DNA from: Chionis minor
Taxonomy: Eukaryota > Chordata > Aves > Charadriiformes > Chionididae
DNA length: 64,000 nucleotides
Assembly (NCBI GenBank): GCA_013398295.1
Contig: VZSF01002918.1
Location: forward strand, 62,001 to 126,000
Direction of reading: 5' to 3'
The position numbers were made by a program, and so were the translations under genes. Shown here one piece after another: positions 9,554 to 21,553 of the stretch (positions are counted from its first letter, which is position 1; each line of letters opens with the position of its first letter). The notes beneath the pieces were generated by a model. It was given only the letters and a program-made list of their open reading frames with translations. It was not told where the DNA came from and made no database searches.

Positions 9554-12500
9554 TTTGTTACAAGAGGCGTGGTATAGGTGACTGTGACACATAGCGATGT
9601 TTCTTGTCTGGCACATGAGAACTGCTGCTTTTTATCCAGGAGTGAAATCAAGAAAGAAAACACCAGTGCTTACAAGGAATACTGTTATCTTAATGAGCTT
9701 TATCCTGGCTATTTTACCTGTTGAAGTAAATGTACGAACACACACATATACAGCCCCCTTGCTTTTGTAACATAAACATTTTTCTTAGTATGTTTTAGAG
9801 AAAGAAAAGAGTTTATTTACCCTGCGTGACTTGGACCAGCAATCGAGTCGCAAAAGACCATGAACCGTAAGCTAGTCTCTAATAGCTCAGTAACTCCAAC
9901 TCTTCCTAGAAAGATGCAGCAGCCAAAGAGAATTTATTTTTAAAACAATTATGTTCCTCAAGAGCTCTGTTCACAAAAGAAGTAATTTTTAGGGCAAGTG
10001 TTTTGAGGTCAGCAGGGCAGCCCATATGTACTCGGTATGAACCAGTACCCAGTACACCTTCAAGTTTCCTTTCACTCAGGCGTGAAATTTATCATGCTTA
10101 ACTGTGCTCCCAGCTTAGCACCAGCTTGCCTTAAAACATTTACATTTGCCACCAAAAGCCATTAGAAAAACAGCACTCTGCCAGCTCTGGGGCTTGATTC
10201 AGACATCTGCCATCTTATTACAGGGTAGCGAAGTACTTCAGGAAAGACTTTTCACGAGGCACCAGATCCAATTTATCAGGACAAGATAATCCAGCACTTG
10301 ATTAGGTGGGAGATGTCAGTAGCTCCAGCTGGAACGCTGCCGAGGTGGCTGCAGGTCTGAATCGGGGGTTGAGTTAAAAACAGCAACAAAAAAAGCTTGC
10401 CAATAGTGCACATCTTTTACTGCTGCTTGTCCTCTGTAGCAAGGTGAAAGTGAATTATTCTCTTCCTGGCCTTCTGATGCATTAACTTGCACACTACAAT
10501 ATCCTGCTTCTTCACAAAGGCTATTTTGTCTGCAGATTGGGGATATCTTGCAGCAGTTACCAAGATATCAGACTCCTTAGGCTGCACTGAATCACGTCTG
10601 TCTAATTTCGGCTTTCAACAGTACATTAATATTTTGCTACTTGTTCATTCTGTGTTTGTTCCAGAGAGCAACCTCTGCTCTGTATCCTTCCCTCCACCTT
10701 CCATGGATTAGGGAAGGAGCCATGCCTCTTTTCACTGGTGGTCAGTGCCGCTGGGGAAAAAGATGCGTGTGCCTATACTGAGCAGTGCTCGACAGGGGCG
10801 TAAGCATAGCTGTTATTGTCATTAATCAGAGTTCCCCTCACCTAGCCTGAAAACAGAATGAGCCCTGGTATGATAATCAACCTTTTCTTTTCTTGTAATT
10901 ACAGTTATGCTTCTCTCCATCTCCAAGCCTCAGGGCAATGAAGCGATTCAACGCCATCCAATGTGGGAAATGGGTTTCAAACATGAGTTTCCACCTTGGC
11001 TACTGCTCTCTGCTCCTTGACGTACCCCCACAAAACACAAGCAAAAGGACTTCTGCACTCCCTTTGACCTCCCCACTGGCAACTTCCTCTTACCTGGGCA
11101 GGGAAATACTATTTTCTTTCTCTCTTTCCTATTAATACAGCTGAATGCTAAAACTGACAACAGTTCACTGGGACTCGAAGATAGGAAAAAAAACTACAAG
11201 ACAAGAAAAAGGGTTATTTGAAAAGCAGCTCACTGCTTGTTACACTGACAGCTTCAAAGCATGCAGCTGTAATAGAAAATACTCTGTAAAACGTGTCTAT
11301 AATAAGTCCCTGTTACAGCTCTGATTTCAAGCTCATGGTTGCTATTTCTATGCCTTCCTTTTGAAAAAAACAGTGAAAATCAAAAATAAGATTCAAGCAG
11401 AATAAAGAAAACACCAGATTTTTTATTATTTAAGCTCCATTTAATATATCAGACACAAACACCATTATTTTTTAACTTACTTAGGCCTTTTCTTTACCTT
11501 AGGGAAAATTCACATATTGTGAAATCTGTAAGGTTCCAGACTTTGACTATATGTAAATATCAGTTTTGCAGAAAATGCTCAGAGTTGCGTAAATCACACC
11601 TTTCCGAGGTTTACTAGAAAAACCTGATCACTTCTGTACCTGTCACCATGAAGCTGCCTGTGTACCTATAATGTCTACGCTTCTGTCATCACTTTGGTAA
11701 AAACAACTTCACTGGGAGGTCATGGGTATCGAAACACAGCGAATAAATGCTCCTGGGTAGCCAGACAGGTGCAGTAAGCACCTCTGAGGGATGGCTTAGG
11801 TGTCCTGCTCCACAAGCAACCACTGAGTCTGTTGCGATTCTTCATGTTAAAACCTAAAGCCGCGCTGATCCGCGAGTTCCTGGTTGCTGGAGGAGGCATG
11901 TTTTATGACTTCCAGTGGGTATCCCAGCTTGTGTGGGATGTATTCTTTCTTTCTATATATAAGAGTTAATTAATTTCTTTTGCTTCCTTTTTCTTTCACC
12001 TTTTTCTTTTTAGCAAGAGCTGAGGTGCCAATATAATCAGAGAACGCTGGGAGTCGGAGCTCTAACAAAACACAAGCCAGAGTGAACGCAGTAAGATCAT
12101 GAGAGCTGGTAGCAATAAGGTACCTAAGAGAATGGTGCAGTGAAAGCTAAAAATCAGCCCTAGCTTGCTGGTCTACACCTCTGTGCGCGCAAAGGTTTTT
12201 TAGAAAGATGAGGTTAGTCCAATTAATGGCAGAGTATAGGAAGAAATGGGTCAGAATCACAGTGTTGTCCTGCACCTGAAACTCTTACCAGCAGTAATGT
12301 CAGTGGTACAACCCACCACTGGGGGGAAAGGACATCACTCCAAATGAGAATCCTAATAAAAACTTCAGGCATATTCTCCCCAATAAATTGAATTGTTATT
12401 TTAATTTTATAGCACACGGTTCTCTTTTAAGAGGTGAACGATTTGATGACACCAAAATAACATATGTGGAGCTCAGTATTCTACAGAGGAAATTAGGAGA

Positions 12501-15084
12501 AAAAACAATCTAAGCAGATATAAGCCGATAAAAATAAATGTCCTGAATTCTAACACAGGGAGGGGGAGAGAAATGACAAGTTTAGGTAAATTCCCCTCTA
12601 CCTACTGACATGGCAGTCACTGATGTAATTTTGAAATATTTAACACGATTATTGCTTCAGAGGCTTGGAGTCAGATTCCCACTTTCTCTACTACCAACTT
12701 GGCTTTAAATTGCTTCTAATTAATCTTAAACATAATTTGCATGTGGAGTCATACTTACATTACCAAGACAGTGTAAAGGGGTCTTACTCTACCCGAACAT
12801 TCCTTAGTACACATTAGTATGAAAACAATTTACATATTTTAATGTCTTGATCTCTGTGATAATCTTAAGATTTTTATCTCAATAAAACGAATAAAACAAA
12901 GAGAAAATTCCCCCAATTTGTGAAAACTAAGCCAAATCTGTGTTGGGGCCATCTAAAGGACCGAAGCATTAGCAGCTGTAAGGAATTTTGTGACCGGCAG
13001 GTGGCCATAAAAAGATCTTTGTTTAAGCCTTCTGAGCAGCAGCTCTTGAGCTGGACAAGGTGGAAAATATTTATAACTTTTGAAAATGCTATTTAAGCCA
13101 TTAGGAGATTTATAAATAATTAAACACTGTTAAATACTTCTAGACACTTTACTGCCAATTAGTGTAAAATGTAGCTGAGGCTTTCCCAATACCACGACCA
13201 CCTAGAAGAAACCCACTCTTCCTGTGCAGTAATTGGAGATTGATATTAAATAGCTCCTTGCAGGCAGGCAAATTAAGTTGCTATTTATTCTGTTTTAGGC
13301 CGCCCATGGAATTCAGAACATTACCCAAACTACTGTCAGAGTCTGACAGTTATGGCTTCATGAAGAGGTACCCATTTTGCAGGCACGGCGATGGTATGTG
13401 GCTGTACCACATGGTTTGCTCATGTGCAGCCCTGGCTGGAAAAAGCAAAGTTACCTGAGAAGCTGGTGACGAGGGCTGACTGGTCCCAGCAGGGTTTCCC
13501 CTCAATTAGCTGGATTTAGTTTGTTTTAGCACACAGTGATGTCTGTTTGCGCCAGCCAGCTTGAACTTTTACCGTGGCGTCTGAGGCGCTCTGCAACTGT
13601 CCCTGCCTGGGACGGGGCACCGGGTCTCACCAAATGCATCTTCAGGAACAACATGGAAAGGAGGATTTTGGTTCAAAACAGAGGTCTAGCAGTAGTATGA
13701 CCTTTGAACATCAGCAGGGGAGCCGGCAGCGGTGCTGCAGCTGCCGTTTGAGGGTTAAAGTCTGAGCGCTGCCGCTCAGGCGAAGCTGCTGTCTCTCATC
13801 AGGAGGGCTCCTCAGTGGCATCCACACAGGCTTAGGGCTTGATTGAAGATGTTGCTTCTTTCAATCTGCTTCCTGTCCACACTAAGACCTCATGGACCTT
13901 TTTTACTCGGGAACAAAGACAGAGGGGCTTAACCTTTCTGCAGCGTGAATATTGGAAGCTGTATCACAGATTACCTGCTGTAATAGACACCTGGCTAAAT
14001 CCCTACAGAGGATTATAACGTGCATTTTCAAACTGGTGAAGGCTGCTGAGGTCAAGCAGGCCAAGATTTTAAGAAGGAGCAAAATAAATTTTCAAGAAGC
14101 AAGTCACAGCGACCCATTTTTATACCGCTCCCTCAAGGTAGTTAGCTCCGATGCACAAAACAAGAAACAAATACAGCCTGACTCGTGTTCGGAGTGAGGT
14201 TGTGCAGTAAATTACTGCATTCAAATCACACCTTTGGAAATAATAGAGTACTTCTGTTTTCCTTTCCAAGAGATCATTACAAATAGTTTGCTTGGTACCA
14301 TGCTGTACATCGTAGATGACTAATTAGACAGTAATAGCTAATAGCAACAATGCCCTAACGCTTACATTTTGCATGTGGTTTCTAACCAGGAATTACTTGT
14401 TTACCACAACAGAGCCAGATTATGAAACCACTAATGGGGAGATACTACTCATTAGGTGTTGTCCGACTAAGGGCAAGCAGTCGGTGTGGTGGAGGATTGG
14501 CAAGGCACAGAATCTGTCGCATGATAATTGATGTTATCAGACTCACTACATCCATTAGCTGGCTTGAGAGCATCTCGGTCAATGTCTGCAGAATTACTGT
14601 TGTGATGAAGACAGGGATGGTTGTAGACAAGAAGATTTTACCATCAATAGCCTTTCATCACTGCAGTGACAGCATTTTAAGTTAAAGTGATTTAAGTTAA
14701 GAAAGAAAAAGTGCTAAAATCCCAGTGGAAGATTTGATGCTTTTTCACAGAGCTCCCAAGTGAGAGGCATCTGGATGGCCAGACAAGCACTTTGAACTCT
14801 GAGCTGCAGGCTGAACAACACACATTCTCCAAAACCAGCAAGAATAAAATAAAAGCATGTTTAAATCAATAACTCCTGGGGAGACTTAAAAAGATTAATT
14901 CAAGGAGGATCTGACTGGCCAAAAATAAATAATAATGCTTAACAACTGTGTGCACTTTTAAACTTGAAAGTACATTGCAAATTATGGCCCTGATTCTGCA
15001 ACAAACTTGGTGCAAGCAGGTCCTTAAAATTCAGATTTAAAAAAGATATTGAAACCTCCAAAGATCTGGCACTTTGCCTTGTGG

Positions 15085-15185
15085 AACATAGACCTAGCTA
15101 ATTAATCTTCATGACAACACCTCCATGAGGTATGGGATCCTATCCCAAATTTACATACAGATGCAAAATTAGAGAGAAATGCTTT
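15085..15185 (+). mobile_element. MIR/L2-like relic
   Basis: The order of words follows the MIR/L2 3' consensus: taatcttcatgacaacacc, then atgaggtatgg, then a degraded atcctatcccaaatttac followed by acagatg and a short purine stretch. In the consensus these correspond to the tcctcacaacaaccctatgaggtaggt part and the ccattttacagatgag part. The words ggccctgattctgcaa at about 14985-15000 may extend the relic upstream. The comparison is from memory of the consensus. Confidence 0.55.
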
Positions 15186-16447
15186 TGCATGATGAGCTCT
15201 GTAATCCCTGATTATATTGTACTGTCTCTTCCAAAGCCTTTTGGTAGATCATATGAAGGCACTCTTGGCACTCAGAGTAGCTCTCTCCAATACTACAAAC
15301 TGAAACGTATCATAGGAAAACATTTTAATATTGGCATCACCGCATGCGTCGGTGCATTTGACAAGGGCACTTAATTCCTGCAAAACATTCTCTCTTTTTA
15401 GTTACTTTAGTTACTTTTTGGAAATGCTCTTCAATTTACTTTATGAAGCAAATGGAGCTTTCTTTCCTCTGAAATATCTCTACCCATAAGAGAAAACCCT
15501 ACTTATTCCTAGTTGGTAATCTTTGGCTATCTTTGACTTGGCAACCTTGCTGATGTTATTTTGACCGCTTGATCATGCTGGCATTAACGGTACCTTAAGG
15601 CAGATCTACTGGCACTGACCCAAGTGTGGTCTTGTTTTTTTCAGAAGCTCGGTATTGGTGTTTTCCTCTTGTATCAGCAGGTATCTGGCAATATAATAAT
15701 CTTCCTATTTATAGCTTTTGCAATGTCATGAGGTGCATAACGCTGGGACCCCATCGTGCTGAGCTCTGGCTGAACAACATGGCAAATGTTCCAAGAAAAC
15801 CTGGGTTTCATTATACACCGGATGCGTATTTGGGGTTGAGAAATTGAAATCCCAGGGGATGCTGCATCCCTTTCTCTCAGAGTATTGGCACTTGTCCTGG
15901 GGAAGCCGGCCCATCCATGAGACCGCTCCTCGGGCAAGGCAGCAGAGGGTATTGATCTCCAGCATCGTGCTCAGCTCACGTCAGTGCATTTCTGTCCAAG
16001 CCGCTTTTCCAGCCATCCTGCAGGAGCTCCCTCAAGGAAGTCTTCTGGGAGATACAGGGAGGTCTTCTCAACTAGAAATAGCTTCTGCTGTCAATAACAA
16101 CAATCTCGGGTGTCTCTGCCTTACATTTTGTGGTCTGATACAGACCTCATCCTGCTCACTTTCTGATTATTTTGCACTATCCATGAATTTAGAATGGGAG
16201 ACACTGTGGGGGGTGGAAAAACAGAGAACTCTGAAACACTATAGCTGAAAGGTGCCATCCCTAGGCAAAGGAAAGCCAGCGAAAAGGCAAGTTGGTCCGT
16301 TATCATGGACAGACGGACTCAGTATTCCCACAGAGTGAATGTGAGCAACAAAAAACTCAGAAATCAAATCACTCTGATGGCGACAGGGCAATTCAGGGTG
16401 CTGGAAACACAAACAAAAATATCTTTTTGCTTGGGTTTGGTTTGTTT

Positions 16448-16448
16448 N
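16448..16448. other. Single undetermined base
   Basis: One N lies inside a GTTT-rich stretch, so this is a base-call uncertainty in low-complexity sequence. Confidence 0.98.
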
Positions 16449-16559
16449 TTATAAATTACTGCATTCAGATTTTTGGTCCATGAAGGAAATCTGTGGATAG
16501 GAAAAAGTCTAAAAAAGCTGTTGTGAGAGAGGGGAGGGCCCCAGCAGACGTTAACAACT

Positions 16560-16870
16560 CTGATCAGCCTCACCTGGGCCCCTGTCCTGGTCCCTATTTC
16601 AGCTGATACTGGGTCCTACACCTGGCTTTTTCTCCTGGGTGGGCCTCAGGCTGGTGTTGCAGCCCTGTCTCATGCTGCGGCACCCCTGGTGGTCCTGCTC
16701 CATCCCCTTGCTGTGCCCATGGCTGCTGATGTCCTGTCCGCATCTCCTGCCTGCACTCAGGATGTGTGGGATGGTGCCTATTGGTGAGGGCACTGGTGGG
16801 GCTGGGGTGGTTCTCTGCTCCCACATGTGTTGGGTGGCTCTGCTCCTGCTGCTCTTGCCAAGGGGTATGC
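16560..16870. other. GC-rich unclassified block
   Basis: About 310 bp that is clearly richer in G and C than its surroundings. It has overlapping short open frames on both strands (for example 16639-16893 plus and 16594-16824 minus) but no recognisable protein domain. It could be a repeat fragment, an exon of an unannotated transcript, or ordinary compositional variation. I do not recognise it. Confidence 0.4.
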
Positions 16871-19800
16871 AGTGTGTGAGGAGATGGACTTAACAGAAAA
16901 GCAAAGCTCCACAGCTTGCCGTAGGCACCAGCAGAGCAGATTTGTATTATCTGAGTATGAAATCATAGCATGGAATATCAAATCATGGGAGCATGGAAAT
17001 TTTGTGTTGGGAAAAATTTCAGGAAGACCCATGGTGTGAGGAAACTGGAAGGTCACAGTCTGGGTGGGCTCTTATACCTCACTGCTAAGAGGGGACCACC
17101 AAACCCTCCCGTGCAGGGCAGGGTAATTGCCATGAGCTGTGCTTGGTTGGTGCTTCCTCTCAGTGGGTGAGATGGGTGTAAGTTCTCTTCTAGTAGGTAA
17201 TGTAATTGAATAAATAAGCAAACTTAACTAGTCCTATGTTTTTATTTCACACAGACAAACAAGAAATATGCTTTGTAACAGTGGTGGAGACAAGTGGGAT
17301 GTGGTGGCCGTGGCTTCTGCAAAAGGTTTCTCACTGGTTCCCACTGAAGCTCCATCTTCTGTCCCTGTGGTCCCTACTCCTGTGGTAAGTCTTTCCTTGT
17401 CCTCCTGGAGGACAGATCTTGAGTAACATCTGTGGAGGCTCATGCAAAGTATTGATGCACGAGTCCTGGAGACTGAATACCTCCCGAAACGGGGCAAGAA
17501 TTTCAACTTGCTTTCTGTGTAAAGCAACTGAAGCAAGCAGGAGAGATTGCTGATACGGTGTTTAACTGCTGAGCTACAACAGTGTTTAGTGCAACCCCAT
17601 CCTGTGCTAATTTCAGTTACCTGGACTGAATATACACTTTAGGTAGACCATTCAGTGCAGCCCGAAAAAAGTAAGAGTCACACACATACTAAGTCACGTG
17701 TGAGGTCAGAAATGAGCAGAGTAGAAACAATTAAAAATTTTGAAGTTATTGAAAAATGAACATACAGATTTGTAAAGACTTAAGAACTAGATGGATCTAG
17801 ATTGCTCTGTTAAAGGAGAGAATTATCATGACTTTTGTGCTTATATTTTAAAGGGTGTTACAGTGAAAACCTTTTCACTGAGCTCTTGCTGGTTAGTTAT
17901 ATCCTATTACGGTAAGATTTTGGATATAATAGGAAAGCCTTACACTGCAGTATAAAAATCTTCTGTCCCTAATACATTTAGACTAAAACTTTCCATCATC
18001 AAATTGCCACTTAAATACTTTAAGGATAATGTTGCATGTATTATTTACTTACTGAGAAAGATGCACAAACCTCCCCTATTTTTCTTTTTGCCATGACATT
18101 TTTCAAACTGGAAGGTTTCTAAAACACTATGTAACTCATTAACATAGCTTCAAGAATTATTGGACCGCCCACCAAAGTAGACTGTCATAGCTTTTTAATA
18201 GTACACAGATGTTCTACAGTGTCCAACTACTTAACCTGGAACTGAAGACTGCTGTATTTGACTTAAACTTTGAAAGTATTTTACATAAGCACAATACAAA
18301 AATGTACAGTGCAAAGTAACAAGTAATTCCTAAACAATAAAGGCTTTTTTTGTCTACTCTTGCTGTTTCTAAGCATAGTGTAATAAGAAAAGTCCACACT
18401 AGTACAGGCAGTTACTAGAAAGGAAATAATATGAAGAAAAAACTGTGTACTAAAATGACATCCACTTAACCTCATATTATTGGCTTCTGTGCAGGATCAA
18501 ACTAGGTAGTGAAGGTCTGAAATGCTAGTGTCACACGAGGAGAATGTAAAAACAACTTTAACGTGTGGTTCATACAACGCCTCAAGTTACTCCTTTGGCT
18601 TGGCCGGCTGAACAATGTGACAGGTAGTATGCTTTATAATTAGGGCTTAATAATTTGACAATCTTCAGATCTGGAAGAGCTCCAATTATGGTTACGGGGC
18701 AGTACCATATAGTTTCAAATGAGTGGTTTGAAGGCCACATTTGTCAAGGTGGGTGTAAGGCTGCAGATGTGCACTGAGGGGCCCCATTCTGCCGGGGCCT
18801 GGCAGCTGCTCCCTTGCCCAATGCCCTACCTTTTCCTCACGGCACAGTAAAACAGACCCAGCATGTCCAGTCACTAATGCTCATTTTAAACAAAATTAGA
18901 ATAAGGCTACTCTTTAAAATGGCATAAACTTAACTCTTCTGGGTTTGAAGGGGGGGGACTTGAAAAAATTGGTGGAAAAAAAAATTTTAAAAATGCCATT
19001 GTGCCACTTTTCTTTCCAGTCCAGCAACTTCTCGTGAATGCACTGGAAAATCTCTTTCCTTCAGAGCTGCACCTTTGCTGTGGGCTCAGCCTTGCCTCAA
19101 GCAAGCACCAGCCTGCGATCTAACTGCGGTGCTTGCTCAGCCACCCCTGCACTCCTGCTGGGGAGCCGATGGTCTCCGAGCTGGCAGCCTCTCTCTAAGG
19201 ACAAACTTCCTGCAAACTTGGGAGATCTCCCCTTTGTGCCTAGAGGTGAGACAGGTGTGAGGGTTGATGTGTCGGGAAAGCCAGTACTACTTTTTTTTTT
19301 TTAACCCCCAGTCTTAGTTTTCCACCAAATCACGTCTCTGACCTGATGTACTCGTGGCCAGATGAGCGCTGGTACTGCCGGAAGGGATGCGACAGCTGGG
19401 GACGGAAGGGAAGTGGTACAGATGGATCGACTGTTTTAAGGGCAACATGAAAGTGCACCCTAAATTGTGAACAAAGAGCTAAATTATGCCTGTGCCGTCA
19501 TGCTTATCTGTTAAAAGGTCATTTACAAATACAGATAGCTACTTGTATGTAGAAGTATTATTTATGCTGTAAAAGACTATTCTGGGGGAGTAGATGTGTA
19601 CTGGATGTGAGCACACAGAGTTCTGTCCCAACAAAATGACTCTCACTACATATGTCACCCCATGGCATCACTATGATTTTATTCTTACAAAGGGCGGCAG
19701 GATTTAGGACAAGAAATTCAGATTATTTCCTTTCCTACAGATGTAAACATAGCACTTGCAAATGCTATTAGGGTCTGCACTGAGGGTATTTCTGTATCAA

Positions 19801-20562
19801 TCTTTACAATCTGAATTCAGGTATGAACAACTCAGTTTTCTCTACAGGCAATGCTTCTTTTTCTCTATATGTATGCCTACATGTGAGCATGCTTGGGGTT
19901 TTTTTGAGTTTTTTTGCTTTATCTGAAAACATTATTCTTTCCTAAAAGTGGAACTGTAGAAAATACTACACCTGGGAAGCACATCTGAGTTTGATGGAAG
20001 GCAAGTCACGTTATCTCATTGTGCTTGTAGGTTTTACATTTTACTCTGAATACTGGCGAACTATCATGATGAAGACTGAGATACTGAAATGCACTGTATC
20101 AAGCTATTCTGACTAACACAAAGTTTATGCACCAAAACACACAACTTCTGTACTAGGAAGTTAGAAGGTGAAGTAGCAAACCCAAACCTAACTGGCTTTG
20201 TAGAGACCGAGTCCTTGTTTAAGTATTCACCCTCAGGAAACAGATCTTTCCATTTATTTCCCACTTAGAATTTTCACCAACTTAAAAGACGCTATCCGCT
20301 TGCCTATGTGCGGCTACAACAGACAGTCATTCGGCATAATCTGTGGGATATTGAGTATGAATTATGGCAAGACAATGAGCAGAAGGATACCAAATCTTCC
20401 ATGGTATTCATTAATGGTCGCCTGTGACAAACTACTGTCAGCATTAATAGTTTTCCTGGGGTGATTCCTGTTTCCTCTGTGGGAGACTTTTAAGATGGTT
20501 AGAGAGGATTCCTAAGTAGTAGCAACAGTTAAATAATTTCTGTTAAATGTGATGCAAAACAT

Positions 20563-20573
20563 GGGGGGGGGGG
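20563..20573 (+). repeat. Homopolymer G tract
   Basis: A run of eleven G bases. Length calls in such runs are unreliable. Confidence 0.85.
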
Positions 20574-20744
20574 AAGGTATCTCAAATTTCGCTTTATTTC
20601 TTCCAAAAGCAAGTCTCCTTAGAAGAGATGGTCTAACCAAATTCCTTCACAGGCTACACCAAGTAATGTGCGTATTCATGAGAGCATTACCAAAATAAGT
20701 TGATGTTTTACTAAGTATGTTCAGCTGCCCACAGATTTACAGCT

Positions 20745-20845
20745 GGGAGAGATCAGGCAGAGAAAGGTGAAGTAATTAGTGCTTGGACAAGTGTTGGCTT
20801 AGCCAGGAATAGAGCCTTTTCCTTTGCCCCACAGGCCATTTTTTT
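20745..20845 (+). mobile_element. MIR-like relic (core and 3' part)
   Basis: The segment reads tttacagctgggagagatc, then aggcagagaaaggtgaagta, then a degraded cttggacaagtg, then aatagagcctttt. This parallels the MIR order: ttttacagatgaggaaactg, aggcacagagaggttaagt, acttgcccaaggtcacac, and the gggattcgaaccc part. It is heavily diverged, as expected for an amniote-age SINE in a bird genome. Confidence 0.5.
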
Positions 20846-21527
20846 TAAAGAGAATTTTTTTTTTTGTCTTCATATTAATTCTATGGCTAATGCCATAGAG
20901 AAAAGAAACTGCAGAGCCAGGCAACAAATAAAAGGGACTAAAGAGATGGAAGAAATTCTTTTCTTGTTGGGGATGTCTGAGCTGTGCTTCTGGGACTGTC
21001 TGCGTCTGTAGGCACTGTTCATCGTGCTCCAGAGTGTTATTGATTCTGCGCCTGTGGATTCATGCAAAATTGTATTTCTACAATAACCATAATTTTATTT
21101 CTGATTCTTAATGTCAGTATTGTTTTTGACAATTCCTGACCTGTATTTCCTGTATTACCAAAGTGTCTACTGCCATTTTTAATAAGCTTTAGAGCTGGTG
21201 GATTAACACTGATTGTCAAACGTCACAATTAGAATTGCTGATGTTATGCAGAAATACTGCTTTTAATATATAAAAATATCTATCTTACTATTGCCACAGA
21301 GTTTGCACTCATTTCTGTGGTATTTGATCATTTTTTGTTACAGAATTCCCAGGCTCAGAGGACCCTTGCATGTATGTGAACCACTTAAAGGAAGAATGAA
21401 AAGGAACGTAAACAAAAATGACAATTGTAAGTGAAATCCAATTTCACCTCATTTCTCTTAAAAGGTGGGCCACATTGTTTTCCCTTCATTTGTTCTTGTC
21501 AGGATGATAAAATAAGGATTTTTAATG

Positions 21528-21553
21528 AGTGTATACCCACAGTGTATACCCAC
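21528..21553 (+). repeat. 13 bp tandem duplication
   Basis: agtgtatacccac occurs twice head to tail without mismatch (21528-21540 and 21541-21553). The lack of divergence suggests a recent slippage event. Confidence 0.9.

Noticed and set aside
9302..9577. Plus-strand open frame of 91 codons
   Set aside because: It is antisense to the NTNG1 exon and owes its openness to the coding strand.
9533..9616. Upstream extension of the NTNG1 open frame to an ATG at 9616
   Set aside because: The splice acceptor at 9533-9534 and loss of similarity to netrin-G1 before the Gly-Asn-Pro start show that this part is intron.
15844..16248. Plus-strand open frame of 134 codons
   Set aside because: No domain, no clear splice context and unremarkable composition.
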